This document shows, piece by piece, positions 10,132 to 12,257 of a stretch of 12,257 nt of DNA. The DNA is from Chloroflexota bacterium (GTDB lineage: Bacteria > Chloroflexota > Limnocylindria > Limnocylindrales > CSP1-4), in NCBI GenBank assembly GCA_021786915.1, contig JAJYMP010000757.1, positions 1 to 12,257 on the forward strand. The letters are read 5' to 3'. The notes under the pieces are model-generated. The model searched no databases, was not told the origin of the DNA, and saw only the letters and a list, made by a program, of their open reading frames with translations. How positions within the stretch are numbered: position 1 is the first letter of the stretch; each line of letters begins with the position of its first letter. The position numbers were made by a program, and so were the translations under genes.

Positions 10132-10897
10132 ACGGACCCCCGCGCCCCCGCTCCGCACCGCCGCGGCTGAGCCGGAGGCCTTTGGCCCTCAGGATCTCGT
10201 CGATCTCCTGCTGGTAGGTCCGCCCGATCGGCATCCGATCGAGCCACTCGAGGTACTCGACCTCGGTCCGCGCGATCTCACCCAGCGACCAGCCCGCATA
10301 CCGACCGAAGTTCAAGACGCTGCCCGATGGGTTGCCGGGCGGCGGGCCCGAGGCCCCCTCGCCGTCGGGTCGGCTCGTCGCGCCGGAGGAGAACCCGCCG
10401 ATCGGCACGCGGCCCGTCGTCCACGCTCTCGGGCCTGGGCCCGCCGCGGTGCCGTCGGCCGTGCCGTCGGCGGGATCGCTCATCGACCCGAACGGCCTGG
10501 TGGCTGACCGGCCTGGGTCCGGCGAGGCGCCAGCCAGATGTGCCACGCCAGACGACTGTGCTACGCCAGGCGGCCGAGTGGTCGCCCGGTCCGGCGGCTC
10601 ATGGTGGACAGGAGTCGCCGGAGCCGTGTTGGCCGTCCTCGCCTGCGCGTCAGCGGCGGCAACCCATGCCGCGCTGCCCGAGGTGCGCATCCGCGCCCTG
10701 TCTACGGCAGCGCGCTTGGTCGGGTCTCGCAGCTGCTCCCACGCCTTGTTGATGGCGATCATCTTCTCGTGGGACTCGGGGTCGCGCGAGACGTCGGGGT
10801 GGTACTTGCGCGCCAGCCGACGGTAGGCAGCCTCGATGACCTCAGCCTCCGCCTCTGGGTCGACCTGGAGGACCTTGTATGGGTCCGAGACGCTCAC
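10118..10897 (-). CDS. J-domain protein with ExoX-C-like C-terminal module
   Basis: About 259 residues. Residues 1 to about 68 form a J-domain (DPYKVLQVDPEAEAEVIEAAYRRLARKYHPDVSRD...), with the HPD tripeptide that stimulates DnaK ATPase. A Pro/Ala/Gly/Thr-rich linker of about 130 residues is probably disordered and contains small duplications. The C-terminal module reads LNFGRYAGWSLGEIARTEVEYLEWLDRM...YQQEIDEIL. It resembles the roughly 50-residue domain found at the C-terminus of exodeoxyribonuclease X and in DUF3820-like proteins (pattern FGKYKG.SL.EIA..DP.YL.WL). No Gly/Phe-rich region, zinc finger or substrate-binding DnaJ C-domain is present, so it is a specialised co-chaperone rather than DnaJ. 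The GTG at 10897 has GGGAGG 9 nt upstream. An in-frame GTG at 10915 is possible but would overlap that site. It converges on rodA with a 19-nt gap. Confidence 0.88.
   Translation of the reverse strand: MSVSDPYKVLQVDPEAEAEVIEAAYRRLARKYHPDVSRDPESHEKMIAINKAWEQLRDPTKRAAVDRARMRTSGSAAWVAAADAQARTANTAPATPVHHEPPDRATTRPPGVAQSSGVAHLAGASPDPGRSATRPFGSMSDPADGTADGTAAGPGPRAWTTGRVPIGGFSSGATSRPDGEGASGPPPGNPSGSVLNFGRYAGWSLGEIARTEVEYLEWLDRMPIGRTYQQEIDEILRAKGLRLSRGGAERGRGGPFRRR
10449..10472. repeat. 12-bp tandem duplication in the J-domain gene linker
   Basis: GTGCCGTCGGCC (10449-10460) is followed directly by GTGCCGTCGGCG (10461-10472), 11 of 12 bases identical. On the coding strand this yields the repeated peptide ADGT-ADGT in the low-complexity linker. 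It looks like slippage that kept the frame. Confidence 0.8.
10539..10574. repeat. 18-bp imperfect tandem duplication in the J-domain gene linker
   Basis: TGTGCCACGCCAGACGAC (10539-10556) is followed directly by a copy matching 15 of 18 bases (10557-10574). The translated linker shows the paired GVAQSS / GVAHLA peptides. Both repeats in this gene are multiples of three, so the frame is preserved while the linker length changes. Confidence 0.7.
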
Positions 10898-10969
10898 CTG
10901 CGGCAACCTCCCCACCGGCGGTCCGCGTCCGCAATGGCGTGGCGTTTGCGCCCCGCTCGAGAAGGCGGC

Positions 10970-11887
10970 ATGCGCGCGAAGCCAGGCGATGCGACGGCCG
11001 ACTCCATCGCAGGCAGACTAGCACGCGTGCAATCACCCCCCGAACCCCCTGAACGAGTCGTCGACACCGGGACCTCTGGCGTTCGCGAGGCCGTCCAGCG
11101 ATGGCGCCTCGTGATCGCCCGCGAGCCGCGACCGGATGGCCCCGGACAGCGAGAGATGCTGGCCGACTGGGACGCAGCCCTGCTCGCCTCCGGCCTGCCG
11201 CTGGCGGGTCTCGACTCGCCGCGCGGCAGGCCGCGCTTCGCCCTAGCCGCGCCGCTGGCGTCCGGGGTCCGCGGCGAGGCGGAACTGGCCGATCTGTGGC
11301 TCGTCGAGCGGCTCCCGCGCTGGCGCGTGCGAGAGGCGCTCACACCGCGCATGCCTGTCGGCCATGCGCTCGTCGACCTCTACAACGTGTGGCTGGGGGA
11401 ATCGCCGCTCCCGGGTCGAGTCGCGGCCTCGGTGTACCGGTTGACGCTGCCCGCGCCGACTTCTGCCGAAGCGCTGGCCCGCGCGGCGGAGACTCTCCTC
11501 GCGGCTGAGACCCTGCCGCGGGAGCGACGGAAGGGCGAGGCGACCGTGTCCTACGACCTCCGACCGCTGCTCGCTGACCTTGAGGTGCGGAGCGCCCCGG
11601 ACGGGCCGGAGGTCCGGATGACGCTTCGTCATGATCCCGCCCGCGGGGTCGGGCGCCCAGAGGAGGCGCTGGCCGCGCTCGGCGACGCGCTCGGCGAAGG
11701 TCCCCTCCAGCCGAGGGGCCTCTGCCGAGAGAGCCTCGTCCTAGCCGAGCCGCCCCCGCCGGAACCGCCCGCTCCGCGCGGACCCCGCCGGCCGCCGGCC
11801 AGCCGCTCAATCGCGAATGGGCACGCGAGGTCGTCCCGGGGTTACCCAGGGCGGCTGACGTTGACGCCGCTCGCCTATCCACCCTAA
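10970..11887 (+). CDS. DUF2344 (radical-SAM-linked, TIGR03936-like) protein
   Basis: The core of this 305-residue protein resembles DUF2344/TIGR03936, found next to or fused to a radical SAM protein (TIGR03960 type) in many bacteria. Supporting stretches are REMLADWDAALLASGLPLAGLDSPRGRPRFALAAPLASGVRGEAELADLWLVE (about 61-113), equivalent to the family pattern of a dimer-like helix, RAGLP, then P.P..S.A.PL..G..S..E. A tail of about 45 residues after residue 258 is Pro/Arg-rich and poorly conserved in appearance. The biochemical role of the family is not settled. The ATG at 10970 has AGAAGG 4 nt upstream. A GTG at 11027 is the alternative and would remove a bland 19-residue leader. The gene diverges from the J-domain gene, and rplU follows after 92 nt. 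The radical SAM partner is not adjacent on the left. Confidence 0.78.
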   Translation: MRAKPGDATADSIAGRLARVQSPPEPPERVVDTGTSGVREAVQRWRLVIAREPRPDGPGQREMLADWDAALLASGLPLAGLDSPRGRPRFALAAPLASGVRGEAELADLWLVERLPRWRVREALTPRMPVGHALVDLYNVWLGESPLPGRVAASVYRLTLPAPTSAEALARAAETLLAAETLPRERRKGEATVSYDLRPLLADLEVRSAPDGPEVRMTLRHDPARGVGRPEEALAALGDALGEGPLQPRGLCRESLVLAEPPPPEPPAPRGPRRPPASRSIANGHARSSRGYPGRLTLTPLAYPP

Positions 11888-11890
11888 ACT
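11861..11890 (+). promoter_or_regulatory. Predicted sigma70-like promoter for rplU
   Basis: TTGACG (11861-11866, five of six consensus bases) and TAAACT (11885-11890, four of six) are separated by 18 bp. The -10 hexamer contains the TAA stop codon of the DUF2344 gene. Transcription would start near 11897, giving rplU a leader of about 80 nt. This is the strongest promoter-like match I found in the window. Confidence 0.58.
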
Positions 11891-11979
11891 CTCCGTTCGC
11901 GCCCGCGCAGGTCGTCGGCGCCTCTCCATGTCCACGCTGCGGTCGCCCCGCGGCCGCCATTCGCTCTTTCCGAGGACCC

Positions 11980-12257
11980 ATGTACGCAGTCATCGAGACC
12001 GGCGGGAAGCAATACCGCGTCGAGGTCGGCACCCAGCTCGAAGTCGAGCTGCTCGACGTGGAGCCCGGCCAGTCCATCACGCTCGACCGTGTGCTCCTCG
12101 TCGCTGACGGGGGCGACGCAACCGTTGGCACGCCCGTGGTCGAGAACGCCGCCGTCGAGGCCCACGTGGTCGGGCAGGAGCGCGGTGACAAGGTCATCGC
12201 CTTCAAGTACCGGCCCAAGGCGCGCCGCCGGGTCAAGAAGGGCCACCGCCAGGAGCT
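11980..12257 (+). CDS. rplU: 50S ribosomal protein bL21, first 92 residues (3' end beyond the window)
   Basis: bL21 binds 23S rRNA in the large subunit. The sequence opens with the diagnostic MYAVIETGGKQYRVEVGTQLEVELLD. It continues through VLLVADGGDATVGTPVVENAAVEAHVVGQERGDKVIAFKYRPKARRRVKKGHRQEL, where the basic KYRPKARRRVKKGHRQ segment contacts rRNA. The family is about 100-105 residues long, so only about ten are missing. GAGG stands 4 nt before the ATG. rpmA would be expected next, outside the window. The leader of about 80 nt after the predicted promoter could house regulation, but I see no convincing structure in it. Confidence 0.98.
   Translation, partial: MYAVIETGGKQYRVEVGTQLEVELLDVEPGQSITLDRVLLVADGGDATVGTPVVENAAVEAHVVGQERGDKVIAFKYRPKARRRVKKGHRQE

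Noticed and set aside
8662..10158. Minus-strand open frame of 498 codons across mrdA and rodA
   Set aside because: His/Arg/Asp/Glu-rich sequence is what antisense of membrane-protein codons gives in GC-rich DNA. rodA and mrdA on the plus strand have full motif sets.

Overview
The window is GC-rich (roughly two thirds G+C or more) bacterial chromosomal DNA. It is densely packed with housekeeping genes for chromosome segregation, DNA topology, cell-wall elongation and translation. I see no mobile element, CRISPR array, tRNA or rRNA. The gene content, the style of GyrA and GyrB, and a DUF2344 gene directly before rplU would suit a high-GC Chloroflexota-like or related terrestrial/aquatic lineage. 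That placement is an inference from memory of these families, not a computed phylogeny.

Left arm, minus strand, about 1 to 6154. A tightly packed operon is transcribed leftwards in the order parA, parB, gyrB, a hotdog-fold (PaaI-like) thioesterase, an AlkD-like HEAT-repeat DNA glycosylase homologue, and gyrA, which is cut by the window edge. Four of the five junctions overlap (ATGA or GTGA for parA/parB, parB/gyrB and thioesterase/alkD; 11 nt for gyrB/thioesterase). Only gyrA is separated, by about 30 nt. So ParAB and both gyrase subunits are probably made from one coupled message, with two accessory genes between the gyrase subunits.

Centre, 6155 to 6541. A divergent intergenic region holds two perfect 16-bp parS centromere sites, two operator-like inverted repeats (TTGGC...GCCAA) spaced 60 bp apart, an extended -10 element facing parA, and a sigma70-like promoter facing mreD.

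Right arm, plus strand, 6542 to 10098. mreD, mrdA (PBP2) and rodA form a compact elongasome operon with a GTGA overlap and a 3-nt gap. mreB and mreC are not beside them. The operon converges on a minus-strand J-domain protein (10118 to 10897), whose C-terminal module resembles the C-terminal domain of exodeoxyribonuclease X.

Right end, plus strand. A DUF2344 (radical-SAM-linked) gene diverges from the J-domain gene. It is followed by rplU (ribosomal protein bL21, cut at the window end). A good promoter for rplU lies across the DUF2344 stop codon.

The most interesting points are the shared parS-bearing control region that ties segregation and gyrase genes to wall-elongation genes, the paired TTGGC inverted repeats, the gyrB-thioesterase-alkD-gyrA arrangement, a natural Val at GyrA position 83, and the J-domain/ExoX-C-like fusion. 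None is yet proof of a new system.
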